Origin: Scytonema hofmannii PCC 7110
Lineage (GTDB): Bacteria; Cyanobacteriota; Cyanobacteriia; Cyanobacteriales; Nostocaceae
Direction of reading: 5' to 3'
NCBI RefSeq assembly: GCF_000346485.2
Contig: NZ_KQ976354.1
Coordinates: 1,675,719 to 1,739,718 of the forward strand
DNA length: 64,000 nucleotides
The position numbers were made by a program, and so were the translations under genes. The stretch's first letter is position 1; each line of letters starts with the position of its first letter. The notes beneath the pieces were generated by a model, which saw nothing but the letters and a program-made list of their open reading frames with translations, searched no databases and was not told where the DNA came from. This document shows positions 53,209 through 62,109 of the stretch, in pieces.

Positions 53209-53727
53209 CTACCTTAATGACTGAATAGCAAAGCCTTGGGGTCTCACCGCGTCTTCTAAATCGGCTCCTTGGAGGTTTGCGCCCAATATATTCGCATCTG
53301 TTAAATTTGCCTTCTCTAAGTCCGCATCAAATAAGTTCGCGCTCGCTAAGTTTGCGCCCATTATGTTTGCCTTCCCTAAATCTGCACCTTGCAGGTTTGC
53401 GCCTTGCAAGTTAGTTCCTTGTAAATTTGCTCTTTCTAAGTCAGCATTTTGCAGGTTTGCATTTTCTAAGTTGGCTGCTTGCAGGTTTGCATCTTTCAGC
53501 GTTGCTCCAATTAGATTGCACCCTACACATTCGTTGGTTTCTAGTAAATGTCTAACGTTTGCTGCTACAGATGTGACTGGTGCTGGTGTAGTTTGTGTAG
53601 TTGTAGTTGGTGTTAGTGTTTGAGCGCTAGCACTTGGCTGATCGAATAATGAAAAGGTGACTACAAGTACTAGAAAGACTGCTGTTACAAACCAGTTTGT
53701 TAATTTTTGGGAATTGGATTTATTCAT
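53209..53727 (-). CDS. Exported pentapeptide-repeat protein
   Basis: 172 residues from ATG 53727, which has GGAAGGA directly upstream; the ATG at 53739 overlaps that site and is rejected. Signal peptide 'WFVTAVFLVLVVTFSLF' with cleavage near 'ASAQ'; Thr/Pro-rich linker; then 'CVGCNLIGATLKDANLQAAN' with a CxxC and about 17 A(N/D)LxX pentapeptides forming a right-handed beta-helix. The secreted 'NECVGCNL' class is common in cyanobacteria, function unknown; probably periplasmic or lumenal. Confidence 0.9.
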   Translation of the reverse strand: MNKSNSQKLTNWFVTAVFLVLVVTFSLFDQPSASAQTLTPTTTTQTTPAPVTSVAANVRHLLETNECVGCNLIGATLKDANLQAANLENANLQNADLERANLQGTNLQGANLQGADLGKANIMGANLASANLFDADLEKANLTDANILGANLQGADLEDAVRPQGFAIQSLR

Positions 53728-54132
53728 TTTTCCTTCCAAGGCTTTAGTTTATACAAGCCACTACTAAACTTCTCATTCACCACTTTAGAAAAGTCATTCG
53801 ATAAAATCAAACATTATTTTTATTCAAATTTATAATTAAAAGTGATTAAAAGTATCTTTTTGATAGAGAGATCGCCTGTATACAATCGTGACAGCTTGCA
53901 GCAGTTTTCAAATAAATGAACCACGCTATGCTCTTGTGGTACGGGCGGGGACGCCCGTATATTAAAGAGTATGGGGGATCTATAGCGATCGCACTTTGCG
54001 CGGATGTTTCTACCAATATCCCATCTCGGTTATTGCATAGTATCTTTTATTACAAATAAATACGGGAAAATCTTGTTTTTCTTGTCAAATTTGCTGCTTG
54101 CAACACGAAAATCCCAACACCTCGCAACTGCA

Positions 54133-54393
54133 TTACCAAAATAAGGAAGAAGGAAGAGGAAAGAGGGAAGAAGGTTGGGATTTTCGTTTATATCTCAAAG
54201 TCTAACTCTCTTTCTTCTGACAAATGGGTCAAAAGCCCCTGCATTAATCCCTGACAAAGTGGACAAGCCTTATAAACAACAAGGGCAATCTGTATTCTGG
54301 CTTACAATCCCAGGAAGGCTTGTCCACTTTGTCTGACTTTCACGTAACCCCTCAATTTATTGATGGATTCATAAAGGTTTTTCACTCTGAAAA
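54133..54393. repeat. Second copy of the cas4-cas1-splitting repeat
   Basis: 54133-54240 and 54353-54393 match 39089-39237 almost base for base. Between them sits a 107-bp insertion plus a duplicated CCCCT. Confidence 0.85.
54241..54347. mobile_element. 107-bp MITE-like insertion with 5-bp target duplication
   Basis: Inverted repeats GACAAAGTGGACAAGCCTT at 54253-54271 and its complement at 54315-54333. The element is flanked by CCCCT at 54236-54240 and 54348-54352. The homologous site at 39 kb has CCCCT once and no insertion, showing the empty site. Confidence 0.85.
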
Positions 54394-54870
54394 TCCCCTC
54401 AATTTATTGATGGGGATACAACTTCCTTCTTCCTTCTTTCTCCTTACGAGCGTTAAGGCTGGAGGTTATTGGGCTGAAGTAGGTATATTCTAAAGATGAT
54501 TTTTGCAGTATTGGGTGTGGGGGTCTTTACTCAACAGGAAGTTTTGTTGGAAAAAAGAGAACAAAGTTATATACTTATTTCTCTCAGAGAACACATTCTA
54601 GAATACTTTTCTAGCAAAGCTTTTATGAACAATGAGGAAGATTTTTCTTAAGATTAGCCCCACGAGCGATGCACCACCTGCTATGAGTGAAAAAATAAGT
54701 AAAATTCTTTTCCCCTTTACCCTTGACTCTCAACCTTGATTTTTGAAAGTCGAGAAATAACTTCTTGAGATAGTTCTAAATAAGCTAGTTTCAATGGCTT
54801 GAATTATCTAATTTAAACTTGGTAATTTTTTAGAGGCAAAAAAACTAGATTAATTCGTCAGGGTGAATAA

Positions 54871-55140
54871 ATGGCAAGCATCAAAATTACCGAGCTGAAT
54901 CCTATTGGCGCTGAGTTGTTTCAAGATTCGGAAAGCTTCCTCGATGAACTGACCGATCGGGAAATGTGGGGCGTCGAAGGAGGCGTACTATCTTTGCTCG
55001 GTTTATTAAGTGCTACTCTAAGCGAATCATTGAGTCAGACATTCGGGGCTGGCGGCTTCAACATAACAGGTCCTGACAGCGCACAAAGCCTGATTAATCT
55101 TCAGGATCTGCTTGTTATTAGCGGCGGAAAAGCACCATAG
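54871..55140 (+). CDS. Small peptide precursor with double-glycine-type leader
   Basis: 89 residues, ATG 54871. Leader 'IKITELNPIGAELFQDSESF' and 'LDELTDREMWGVEGG' ends in the Gly-Gly motif with the hydrophobic spacing (L-x3-E-L) recognised by peptidase-containing ABC exporters. The core ('VLSLLGLLSATLSESLSQTF', 'GAGGFNITGPDSAQ' and 'LINLQDLLVISGGKAP') is Leu/Ser/Gly-rich and lacks Cys. No modification enzyme or transporter gene is adjacent, so the partner would act in trans. Probably a secreted bacteriocin- or signalling-type peptide; function unproven. Confidence 0.65.
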   Translation: MASIKITELNPIGAELFQDSESFLDELTDREMWGVEGGVLSLLGLLSATLSESLSQTFGAGGFNITGPDSAQSLINLQDLLVISGGKAP

Positions 55141-55474
55141 TTGAAACAAAGTGTCAGCCCTATCAGAATTTTTTTAATTCTTGATAGCCATCCATGCCCA
55201 GAATGAAAAAGCAGGCTAATGAATGCTAAGTAGCTCCAATACATTAAATGTAAGATGCTTTTAGATTCGTAGTTCGCTTTAGCGCTACAGCGCTAAAGCG
55301 AACATTTGTAGGGGCGCAAGACCACCGCACCCCTACGATATGGAAATCACCTATCAATAAATTCTATCTCAAGGACGCTGTAGCAACACCTTGAGAAAGA
55401 TGCGATCACCATATAATATACGGTATCAATTAATTCGGGAGGTAAGCACTCATCATATCTCAGGAGACTCATAG
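55141..55474. other. Intergenic region with palindrome
   Basis: 334 bp. 55272-55303 is a perfect 14-bp-arm hairpin (GTTCGCTTTAGCGC, TACA loop), followed by a GTAGGGGCGCAAG...CACCCCTAC imperfect palindrome at 55310-55337. The promoter of the YihY gene should be near 55420-55470. No gene seen. Confidence 0.6.
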
Positions 55475-56506
55475 ATGAATTGGAAGGAAATTTGGGGGCT
55501 GCTCCAAGAAACGTATAAAGAATGGAGTAACGATAAGGCGTCTAGATTAGCAGCAGCCCTATCTTATTACACAATTTTTTCTATTGCTCCATTGCTCATT
55601 ATTGTGATTGCGATCGCAGGAGCAGTATTTGGCGAAGATGCAGCCAGGGGAGCAATTAGAGAACAACTTCAAGGTTTAATTGGTCAATCTGGCGCAGAAG
55701 TTATTCAAACAGCCATAGAAAATGCCAGCCAGCCTCAAGCTGGGACTATCGCTTCTCTGATTAGTATCGTTGTTCTCCTATTTGGCGCTACTGGTTTATT
55801 TAACGAATTACAAGATTCCCTCAATACCATTTGGGAAGTGCAGCCAAAACCAGGACGTGCTGTAAAAACTATGGTTAGACAACGCTTTGCGTCGTTTGCA
55901 ATGGTGGTAGCCATCGGATTTTTACTGCTTGTTTCCTTAGTCCTGAGTGCAGTCCTAGCAGGTATAGTAGGTTACTTCAGTAATTTGTTACCAGGCGTTG
56001 ATTTTATTTGGCAAGTCATTAATTTCATTCTTGGTTTTGTTATCACCACTGTATTATTCGGACTCATTTTTAAAGTTTTGCCAGATGTTAAAATAACCTG
56101 GAATGACGTTTTAATTGGTGCTGCTCTTACCTCACTGCTCTTTTCCATTGGTAGATATCTTTTAGGACAGTACTTAGGAAACGGTAGTTTTGGCTCAACC
56201 TATGGTGCGGCTGGTTCATTAGTTGTGATTTTAGCTTGGGTTAACTATGCAGCTCAAATTCTCTTTTTTGGTGCTGAATTTACCCAAGTTTATGCGAGAA
56301 AATATGGTTCCCGTATTGTTCCGACTGACAACGCTATTCCTCTGACTGAAAGCGATCGCCGCAATCAAGGATTAAAATCTCAAGGCAATACACAAGTACT
56401 AACCAGAAAATCCCCTAGCGATCGCAAATCACTGTCTAAATTAGCTAATAAGTTCTTGCGAAGTATCACACCATCTAAGCGTATAAAAAGGAGAAAAGAC
56501 CGCTAA
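55475..56506 (+). CDS. YihY/virulence factor BrkB family membrane protein
   Basis: 343 residues, ATG 55475. 'SRLAAALSYYTIFSIAPLLI' at residues ~25-44 is the family signature, then six hydrophobic segments, 'LFGATGLFNELQDSLNTIWE', 'WNDVLIGAALTSLLFSIGRY' and 'TYGAAGSLVVILAWVNYAAQ' with 'ILFFGAEFTQVYARKYGS'. Formerly misannotated ribonuclease BN; probably a transporter or membrane-structure protein. Basic cytoplasmic C-terminal tail. Monocistronic. Confidence 0.93.
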   Translation: MNWKEIWGLLQETYKEWSNDKASRLAAALSYYTIFSIAPLLIIVIAIAGAVFGEDAARGAIREQLQGLIGQSGAEVIQTAIENASQPQAGTIASLISIVVLLFGATGLFNELQDSLNTIWEVQPKPGRAVKTMVRQRFASFAMVVAIGFLLLVSLVLSAVLAGIVGYFSNLLPGVDFIWQVINFILGFVITTVLFGLIFKVLPDVKITWNDVLIGAALTSLLFSIGRYLLGQYLGNGSFGSTYGAAGSLVVILAWVNYAAQILFFGAEFTQVYARKYGSRIVPTDNAIPLTESDRRNQGLKSQGNTQVLTRKSPSDRKSLSKLANKFLRSITPSKRIKRRKDR

Positions 56507-56612
56507 GAATTGAAATAACTTGTTCGTAGTTGTGCTGTCCTGCGGTACACTATGCCTCCTGCGTCGGCACGCTACGCGAACGCGAATGTATGCATCGCAA
56601 TGATATAAATAC

Positions 56613-56888
56613 TTACTGCTGCTGTGAAAAGCGGTAGAAAAGAAAGTGTTCTCGCTCTGACATTTTCTCATTAGAAACAGTAGGAGCCGTAACACTTATT
56701 TCTTTACTGGTATTTGTTAAGACAACAAGAATCTGGAATATCAAAGGTATCGATATAGATATACAAAGTAATGTCAAAAGCCCTATAACTATTTGAGAAC
56801 GATTTTTATTTGGCTTTGGCAAATCTGATGGATTGCTGCAAACTATATGGGCAGACCAAAAATGATTGTCGAATTCGTAGTCACTCAT
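56613..56888 (-). CDS. Small single-pass membrane protein, hypothetical
   Basis: 91 residues, ATG 56888. Hydrophilic N-terminus ('HFWSAHIVCSNPSDLPKPNK'), one long hydrophobic segment 'QIVIGLLTLLCISISIPLIF' extending to about residue 57, then a polar tail. Plausible but without family recognition. Confidence 0.45.
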   Translation of the reverse strand: MSDYEFDNHFWSAHIVCSNPSDLPKPNKNRSQIVIGLLTLLCISISIPLIFQILVVLTNTSKEISVTAPTVSNEKMSEREHFLFYRFSQQQ

Positions 56889-57341
56889 ACTTGCACCCTA
56901 TGTTAGCTTTCTTAATATTTAAGTCTGTCAAATTAAATTGACAAAATTCAATACTAATGGTATAAAAAACAAAATAAATGAAACCATACCAAAGTTGCGT
57001 TCAAAGCAAGAACTTTGGAAGGTGAGGTTACTATCTAAAGTTAGAGAATGAAAGTGAGGAAGTTGTGGAGAAGCAATTTTTCACTACAGCCATTTTCAGG
57101 TAAATAGACCACAGCCGTAGGGGCGCAAGGCCTTGCGCCCCTACCAACGATGTGGTTAATTTAGGTGAAAACTGCTGTACGGCGCTCAAAGAAAGAAGCT
57201 CTGGCAATTGCCAGAGCAGCACCACTCCTTGCTAATGTGTGTATCTAAGTTTACACCTAAAATGGGAAAAATTAAATCAGTGTTTTTGCTGTTTTGGCTT
57301 AAGGACTTGTTTTAACAAGATAGTGGTATTCTTTGATGTTG
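56889..57341. other. Intergenic region with a MITE-like element
   Basis: 453 bp. Contains the short MITE copy 57085-57179. No gene recognised; promoter of the 56888 gene lies near the left edge. Confidence 0.5.
57085..57179. repeat. MITE-like element with TACAGCmrTTTTCA ends, short copy
   Basis: 95 bp. Left TACAGCCATTTTCAGGTAAA, right (complement) TACAGCAGTTTTCACCTAAA, both continuing to ACCACA. The centre is the palindrome GTAGGGGCGCAAGG/CCTTGCGCCCCTAC. Homologue of 46037-46219. Confidence 0.75.
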
Positions 57342-58037
57342 TTAGAGTTGTATCATTTCAGCCAAAGTTTTTAAATTGGGCACTTCTAAATCTGGGTTAC
57401 TTACAGCAGGTACAGTCGCACCCAAACCTTCTTTCCCGAATCTGCGATTCACCCAAACTGTCGATAGCCCTAAAGACTTCGCAGGAACAATGTCATGGTA
57501 AATGCTACAAGCAACGTGTAGAATTTTTGTAGAAGGGATGCCAATTCGGGCGATCGCAACTTGAAAGTTTTGCTCATAGGGCTTGTAGCTTTCCACCTGT
57601 TCGGCTGTGATGACTGAATCAAACTCAACTTGTAAATGTTTAGCTGTAAAGGCAAACAAGTCATCATCGACATTAGAGATAATTGCCAATTTCAATCGCT
57701 GTTTCAGAATTTTGAGGGCTTCAACAGTATCTGGGAAGGGTAGCCAGTATTTAACAGAGTCAGCTAGCGCGGTTAACTCCTCAGCAGAAGGTGTAAAGCC
57801 GAACTGTTCGCCAAACTTTTGCATAACTCCCTGGAGAATATCTTTGTACTTGCGATACTCTCCCTGTTCGAGTTGAGATTCAAAACGTGCAAACAATTCC
57901 AGAATTCCATTCTCACTTAGTTGAATTTGATGTGCATCCAGAACAGGTTGCAGTGCTTCTATCACTCCTGTCTCCCAATCAATGAGAGTTCCATAGCAAT
58001 CAAAAGTTAAGACTTCGTACTGATTCAAATCAATCAT
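57342..58037 (-). CDS. HAD-family hydrolase (haloacid dehalogenase type II-like)
   Basis: 231 residues, ATG 58037. HAD motif I 'LTFDCYGTLIDWETG' (nucleophile Asp13 region), helical cap, motif II 'LAIISNVDDDLF' (Ser/Asn), Lys in 'VESYKPYEQNFQVAIARIG', motif III region 'KILHVACSIYHDIVPAKSLG' (Asp). Resembles haloacid dehalogenase type II and related phosphatases; the substrate cannot be told. Upstream of it on the same strand is the methyltransferase gene, separated by a TTGGATT repeat. Confidence 0.88.
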   Translation of the reverse strand: MIDLNQYEVLTFDCYGTLIDWETGVIEALQPVLDAHQIQLSENGILELFARFESQLEQGEYRKYKDILQGVMQKFGEQFGFTPSAEELTALADSVKYWLPFPDTVEALKILKQRLKLAIISNVDDDLFAFTAKHLQVEFDSVITAEQVESYKPYEQNFQVAIARIGIPSTKILHVACSIYHDIVPAKSLGLSTVWVNRRFGKEGLGATVPAVSNPDLEVPNLKTLAEMIQL

Positions 58038-58042
58038 TGGGA

Positions 58043-58082
58043 TTTTGGATTTTGGATTTTGGATTTTGGATTTTGGATTTGG
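58043..58082. repeat. TTTTGGA heptamer tandem repeat
   Basis: Five copies of GGATTTT-type units between the methyltransferase and HAD genes. Confidence 0.9.
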
Positions 58083-58084
58083 TA

Positions 58085-58816
58085 TTACATTTGCTTATGA
58101 GCACGAAAGATGAGAAAACCCGGTTTTGTCGTCAACCTTTCATAAGCTTCGGGGTAAAGCCGTTTGCACTCCTCTGTTGGATGTGGCTCAATAATTTGCT
58201 CCATAACAAACCCTGTATTGGTAAGTGCAGAAGTCATTACGCTGAGTGGACGGCGATAAAAACGCACGCACACTGGTTTACCGCCGTACCCTTCCCAAGA
58301 ATCTTCTAGTAACTCCGTCGCAAAGTAGTTTTCCTTTTCAAAAAAAAGAAAATCCATAAAGGGGTGATGTGTGGAAAACTGTAGCAATCCTTTGGGTGAT
58401 AGAATGCGGTGAAACTCCCTAAAAACGCTTTCCCAATCTTGAATGTAGTGAAGGGTTAAGGAACTCAGGACAATATCAAAGGAATTGCTACGCAAAAAAG
58501 TGAGGGGTTGGTTTAAATCGGCTTGGTAAACTTGAGCGCGATTTTGGAGTCTTTGTCTTGTTAAGTCTACCATCTTATTGCTGATATCAATTGCAACAAC
58601 ATCAGCACCGCGATTTACCAACCATTCTGCATACACTCCGCCCGCACAGCCTGCATCTAAGACTCGCTTATATCTCACTTCTGGTAACAGGGAGAACATA
58701 GCAGGTCTTTCATAATAAGCATTATAAGCATTGGACTCAGTACGGCTGACATATGCTTCTGCAAATGCTTCATAGTCATTAAATGCTTTGTTCCCCTGTA
58801 TGCTATCTAGACTCAT
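58085..58816 (-). CDS. Class I SAM-dependent methyltransferase
   Basis: 243 residues, ATG 58816. Rossmann motif I 'RVLDAGCAGGVYAEWLVNRG' (DxGCxxG), acidic end of strand 2 'VVAIDISNKMVDLTRQRL', 'VYQADLNQPLTFLRSNSFDI' and 'VLSSLTLHYIQDWESVFREF' (Methyltransf_11 pattern). Small-molecule methyltransferase; substrate unknown. Probably the start of a two-gene unit with the HAD gene; the regulator at 58978 lies upstream, beyond a palindrome. Confidence 0.9.
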   Translation of the reverse strand: MSLDSIQGNKAFNDYEAFAEAYVSRTESNAYNAYYERPAMFSLLPEVRYKRVLDAGCAGGVYAEWLVNRGADVVAIDISNKMVDLTRQRLQNRAQVYQADLNQPLTFLRSNSFDIVLSSLTLHYIQDWESVFREFHRILSPKGLLQFSTHHPFMDFLFFEKENYFATELLEDSWEGYGGKPVCVRFYRRPLSVMTSALTNTGFVMEQIIEPHPTEECKRLYPEAYERLTTKPGFLIFRAHKQM

Positions 58817-58926
58817 AAGACTGCCCCCCTATTTGCTACAAATAAGGCTACCAGTTAGCGTTTCGGGTTTTTCAAAATTCTATGTCCTATCTGTAAATTT
58901 TTGCAACAAAGACTTTGAGGGACTTC

Positions 58927-58959
58927 AGAAACCCGGTTTCTTCCAGAAACCGGGTTTCT
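58927..58959. terminator. 33-bp palindrome downstream of the SufR-like gene
   Basis: AGAAACCCGGTTTCT, three bases, then its complement, 20 bp past the stop of the minus-strand regulator. Family member of 534, 34549 and 53094. Confidence 0.6.
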
Positions 58960-58977
58960 TAGCTTGAGTGCGATCGC

Positions 58978-59628
58978 CTAGGTCGAAATGCGATAAACAC
59001 AGCGCCGCCCACCTGTAACGATATGCTCAGTTCTTTCAACAATAGCATTCTCACCCAAAACAGTTTGGAACATTTCTAGTTCCTTGCGACAAAGCCCCGT
59101 ACAAGCAGTCGCCGCAGCACAAATAGGACAGTGATTTTCAACAAGTAAAAACGAACCATCTTCCTCTTGTTGAACTTCAGCCATGTATCCTTCATCAGTT
59201 CGTTTTGCAGCTAAGGCTTCTACCCGTTCTTGGAGAGATCCATCACGCGGTACTTGCGCTTGATAATCTGCCATTTGTTGGCGAGTTCTAATTTCCAGCA
59301 AACGCTCAAGCCCTTCTTCACCAAAAGCTTCTGTCATGGAATGAAGCAGACTGACAGTCAACTCTGCATAGCCCTCTGGAAACAGATGATTCGCAGCAGA
59401 AGTTAACTGCCATATTTTCGCAGGTCGCCCCATTGAGCGCTGTTCTTCTTCGTAGGTGACTAGGTTTTCTTCCTGCAATGCATATAGGTGCTGGCGTACC
59501 GCCATGGCTGTTACCTTTAAGTAGGAGGCTAAAGCATGAGCGTCCATTGGTCCCTCTTGCTTGAGCAATTTCAAAATAGCCCGTCGGGTGCGGATAGTGG
59601 CTGATTTATTGGATGATTCACTCTTCAT
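58978..59628 (-). CDS. SufR-like winged-helix regulator with C-terminal cysteines
   Basis: 216 residues, ATG 59628. N-terminal ArsR/DeoR-like winged HTH: 'TRRAILKLLKQEGPMDAHAL', 'YLKVTAMAVRQHLYALQEEN' and 'GRPAKIWQLTSAANHLFPEG'. C-terminal 'ENHCPICAAATACTGLCRKE' with four Cys (first and last separated by twelve residues, as in SufR) and a later Cys in 'GGRRCVYRI', suggesting an Fe-S cluster. SufR represses the suf operon; no suf gene is in the window, so this may be a paralogue with another target. No promoter assigned. Confidence 0.8.
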   Translation of the reverse strand: MKSESSNKSATIRTRRAILKLLKQEGPMDAHALASYLKVTAMAVRQHLYALQEENLVTYEEEQRSMGRPAKIWQLTSAANHLFPEGYAELTVSLLHSMTEAFGEEGLERLLEIRTRQQMADYQAQVPRDGSLQERVEALAAKRTDEGYMAEVQQEEDGSFLLVENHCPICAAATACTGLCRKELEMFQTVLGENAIVERTEHIVTGGRRCVYRIST

Positions 59629-60058
59629 AAGACTAATCTAAAGAAAAATCTTTAGAAAGTCAACCAACTTGTTTAAGGGATTTCCAAGAAAAAATTCACC
59701 AATAGATATCTCCAGAAATGAGGTATCGACCCTGACTGTACAAGGTTTTTATATTCTTTGTCGGAGATGTCTAATCTTGTGGTTGTGGTACGGGCGTCCC
59801 CGCCCGTTCTATACTAGTGACGGGCGGGGACGCCCGTACCACAAGAGATCTTTGAAGACTTTTTTATTTGGAAGTCCCTAGGTGTTACAAACACTCGTTT
59901 TTCTCTACATTTCACCGCCGCTTTGGTTGACAAAATTCGATATTTCCTGCATACTATATTTAGTCGTACCATATTTGAAAAAAAAATCGATCCGCCTGCG
60001 GCGGAAAACGGTAAGAAAAAAGAATAGAGAAAAGGGTTAGAGGGAAAAGTGTAAAGAA
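59629..60058. other. Intergenic region with a long inverted repeat
   Basis: 430 bp between the regulator (divergent side) and the FGE gene end. 59783-59807 and 59820-59844 are perfect 25-bp inverted arms (TTGTGGTACGGGCGTCCCCG...) with a 12-bp loop; a half copy occurs at about 53936-53958. No gene recognised. Confidence 0.65.
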
Positions 60059-62098
60059 TTATAAAGTTCTCGCCCCGGAAAGCACCACCCGAAACCCGGC
60101 GTTGTCGTACCTGTAGTCCGGATGACCGTCGCTGCGAAACGCCGAACGGCAATTCCTCGGATTGTAGATCCAGGAACCGCCACGAAGCATCCGATTATCA
60201 TTATCAACAGTTAATTGCCAAGAAGTACTGTTAGAAGGAGCACCCTCATAATTGTCGTGCTTTATATCAGCACACCATTCCCAAACATTACCGTGCATAT
60301 CAAACAATCCGAAGGCATTTGCTACTTGAAAGCTGCCAATAGGCGTTGTTTGTTTGCGATATTTACCTTTTGGGGCAGAGCCGTAAGAATAGTTGCCGTC
60401 ATAGTTCGCTAACTCAGGCGTAATCGTTTCGCCAAAGTGGAACGGTGTCGTCGTACCTGCACGGCAAGCATACTCCCACTCTGCCTCACTTGGCAGTTGG
60501 TAGTTACGTTTAGTATGTATAGATAGTCTATCACAAAACTCAACTGCATCATACCAACTTACATTTTCTACTGGTCGATCGCCTCCTTTGAATCCAGAAG
60601 GATCGGGATCGAGTTCTCGATTCACTTGCGGTAACGCTGCGATCGCTCGCCATTGTGCTTGGGTAATGGGATATTTGCCCATAAAAAACGGTTGAAGGGT
60701 AACCTCGTGTTGGGGTCCTTCTCTTTCAGAACGTTCCTCTTCCGTTTCCGGTGAACCCATGAGAAAAGAACCGCCGGGAATTGACACCATTTCTAAAGTA
60801 ACGCTGTCAGGGAGATATTCTGTAAAGAATTGAGCTTGACCGGGGTGGCGAGCGATCTTTATTTGAGGTTTCTTACGCCGTCCTGACGGTTTTACCACCT
60901 CTACTGTCGCTACATCAAATACAAAAGGTTGAAGTGGTGGTAGTAGAAACCCGGTTTCTTGAGGTTGGGTTTCTTGAGATTGACTTATCTCCTGCAAAGC
61001 TATTTTAATAACTTCAAATTCACAAAATATATCCAGAGAATCTTTGACAGCTTCAATTTGATTGTAACCAGAAACACCACCATAATTGATTCTGCTTAAA
61101 TATTTACCATTTTCTGTCTTCAAGCAAATTTTTCCGTTATCTAAAAATGTTACTATGAACAGAGAAGTACTTTCAATAGAGTTGTGTGTAGCGATAATGG
61201 GATTTTCAAGATTACTCCAATACTTGTCATTGTTTGCCATCAAGGCAATTCTTTTATTCTGTAAAAATATTAATTTGAAATAACATTCTCTATCAAGGAC
61301 ATCTTTTTCCACTTCAATAGTATTGAGATTTTGATAGCTATTACTAGTAGCTAGATTTAAATATTTGCCATTATCTGCTTTTAAAGCAATAATATCTCCA
61401 GTTTGTAGCTGGGTAATAGAGTTTAAAGCTATGAGATGTTGTTCTAATTCTTGAGAGGCTACAGTTGCTGATTTCGCTATAATACCACTGATAATGCTTG
61501 CATAATCTATAAGGTTAGGATAAGCGCTTAACTGGGGTGATAATTCTTGTGTAATCTGTAATATGCGTGCCAATTCTGATCCATTTACCAGTCGCAGGCT
61601 CGCTCCAGAATGATCCATTTCCAGAACATTTTGAAACTCCTGAAAAATCTCACTCACTACCTCTTGTCGTTTGTCATCCAGATACGCCATTGCAGCCCAA
61701 CGCTGTACCTGCAACTCTTGCGAACTGATAAATGGGTTGGTTTTATTCAGATGACGTACATAACTAATCAACACGCGAGCCACATCTTGCATCGGCTTTT
61801 CACCCAATTCCTGTTTCATTTCCTTTAGCAAGTAAGCCCGAACCGCCGTATCCATTGCGTATAGTTCATACCCTACCTGAGAGCATAAATCGGAAAGTAA
61901 CAGGTCTACTTCAGCTACCCAAGGCACATTGTCGCTACGGAGAAACTGAATCCGGAGAAAGTTCAGTAGTTCTGGTGTTAATAGCAAAGGTAGTGCAGCA
62001 TAATACGCTAATCGCTTATAGGACGGTTGAAAACGACTCACGAATCGCTCTACCATCTGTTGTGCTCGTTGTTGTTCCCAAGTATCATCTAAACTCAC
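60059..62098 (-). CDS. Beta-trefoil plus FGE-sulfatase domain protein, effector of a vWA-MoxR system
   Basis: 679 residues from GTG 62098, preceded by GGGAGAAAG. Residues 1-230: helical domain ('ALPLLLTPELLNFLRIQFLR'). Residues ~235-370: three fascin/actin-crosslinking-type beta-trefoil repeats ('IALKADNGKYLNLATSNSYQ', 'IALMANNDKYWSNL', 'ICLKTENGKYLSRINYGG'). Residues ~425-675: formylglycine-generating-enzyme/sulfatase-modifying fold ('EMVSIPGGSFLMGSPETEEE', 'PVENVSWYDAVEFCDRLS', 'LPSEAEWEYACRAGTTTPFH', 'DMHGNVWEWCAD', 'RMLRGGSWIY'). The copper-binding Cys of true FGE cannot be confirmed. Twelve bases after the vWA gene, same operon. Such FGE-fold C-termini serve as effector or recognition modules in vWA-MoxR conflict systems. 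Residues near 380 are encoded by a degenerate 33-bp palindrome. Confidence 0.85.
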   Translation of the reverse strand: MSLDDTWEQQRAQQMVERFVSRFQPSYKRLAYYAALPLLLTPELLNFLRIQFLRSDNVPWVAEVDLLLSDLCSQVGYELYAMDTAVRAYLLKEMKQELGEKPMQDVARVLISYVRHLNKTNPFISSQELQVQRWAAMAYLDDKRQEVVSEIFQEFQNVLEMDHSGASLRLVNGSELARILQITQELSPQLSAYPNLIDYASIISGIIAKSATVASQELEQHLIALNSITQLQTGDIIALKADNGKYLNLATSNSYQNLNTIEVEKDVLDRECYFKLIFLQNKRIALMANNDKYWSNLENPIIATHNSIESTSLFIVTFLDNGKICLKTENGKYLSRINYGGVSGYNQIEAVKDSLDIFCEFEVIKIALQEISQSQETQPQETGFLLPPLQPFVFDVATVEVVKPSGRRKKPQIKIARHPGQAQFFTEYLPDSVTLEMVSIPGGSFLMGSPETEEERSEREGPQHEVTLQPFFMGKYPITQAQWRAIAALPQVNRELDPDPSGFKGGDRPVENVSWYDAVEFCDRLSIHTKRNYQLPSEAEWEYACRAGTTTPFHFGETITPELANYDGNYSYGSAPKGKYRKQTTPIGSFQVANAFGLFDMHGNVWEWCADIKHDNYEGAPSNSTSWQLTVDNDNRMLRGGSWIYNPRNCRSAFRSDGHPDYRYDNAGFRVVLSGARTL

Positions 62099-62109
62099 TT
62101 TCTTTCTCC

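Larger units (their letters stand above)
53740..54870. other. Large repeat-rich intergenic region
   Basis: 1131 bp. Contents: half of a TACAGC-type MITE with GTGGTACGGGCGGGGACGCC at about 53893-53960; the dispersed repeat 54133-54393 with a nested inverted-repeat insertion (54241-54347); a further CCCCTCAATTTATTGATGG copy at about 54395-54413; then AT-rich DNA containing the promoter of the small peptide gene. No long gene recognised. Confidence 0.6.

Noticed and set aside
58037-58309. 90-codon plus frame starting 'GFWILDFGFWILD'
   Set aside because: Start is the translated TTGGATT repeat; the rest is antisense to the methyltransferase gene.
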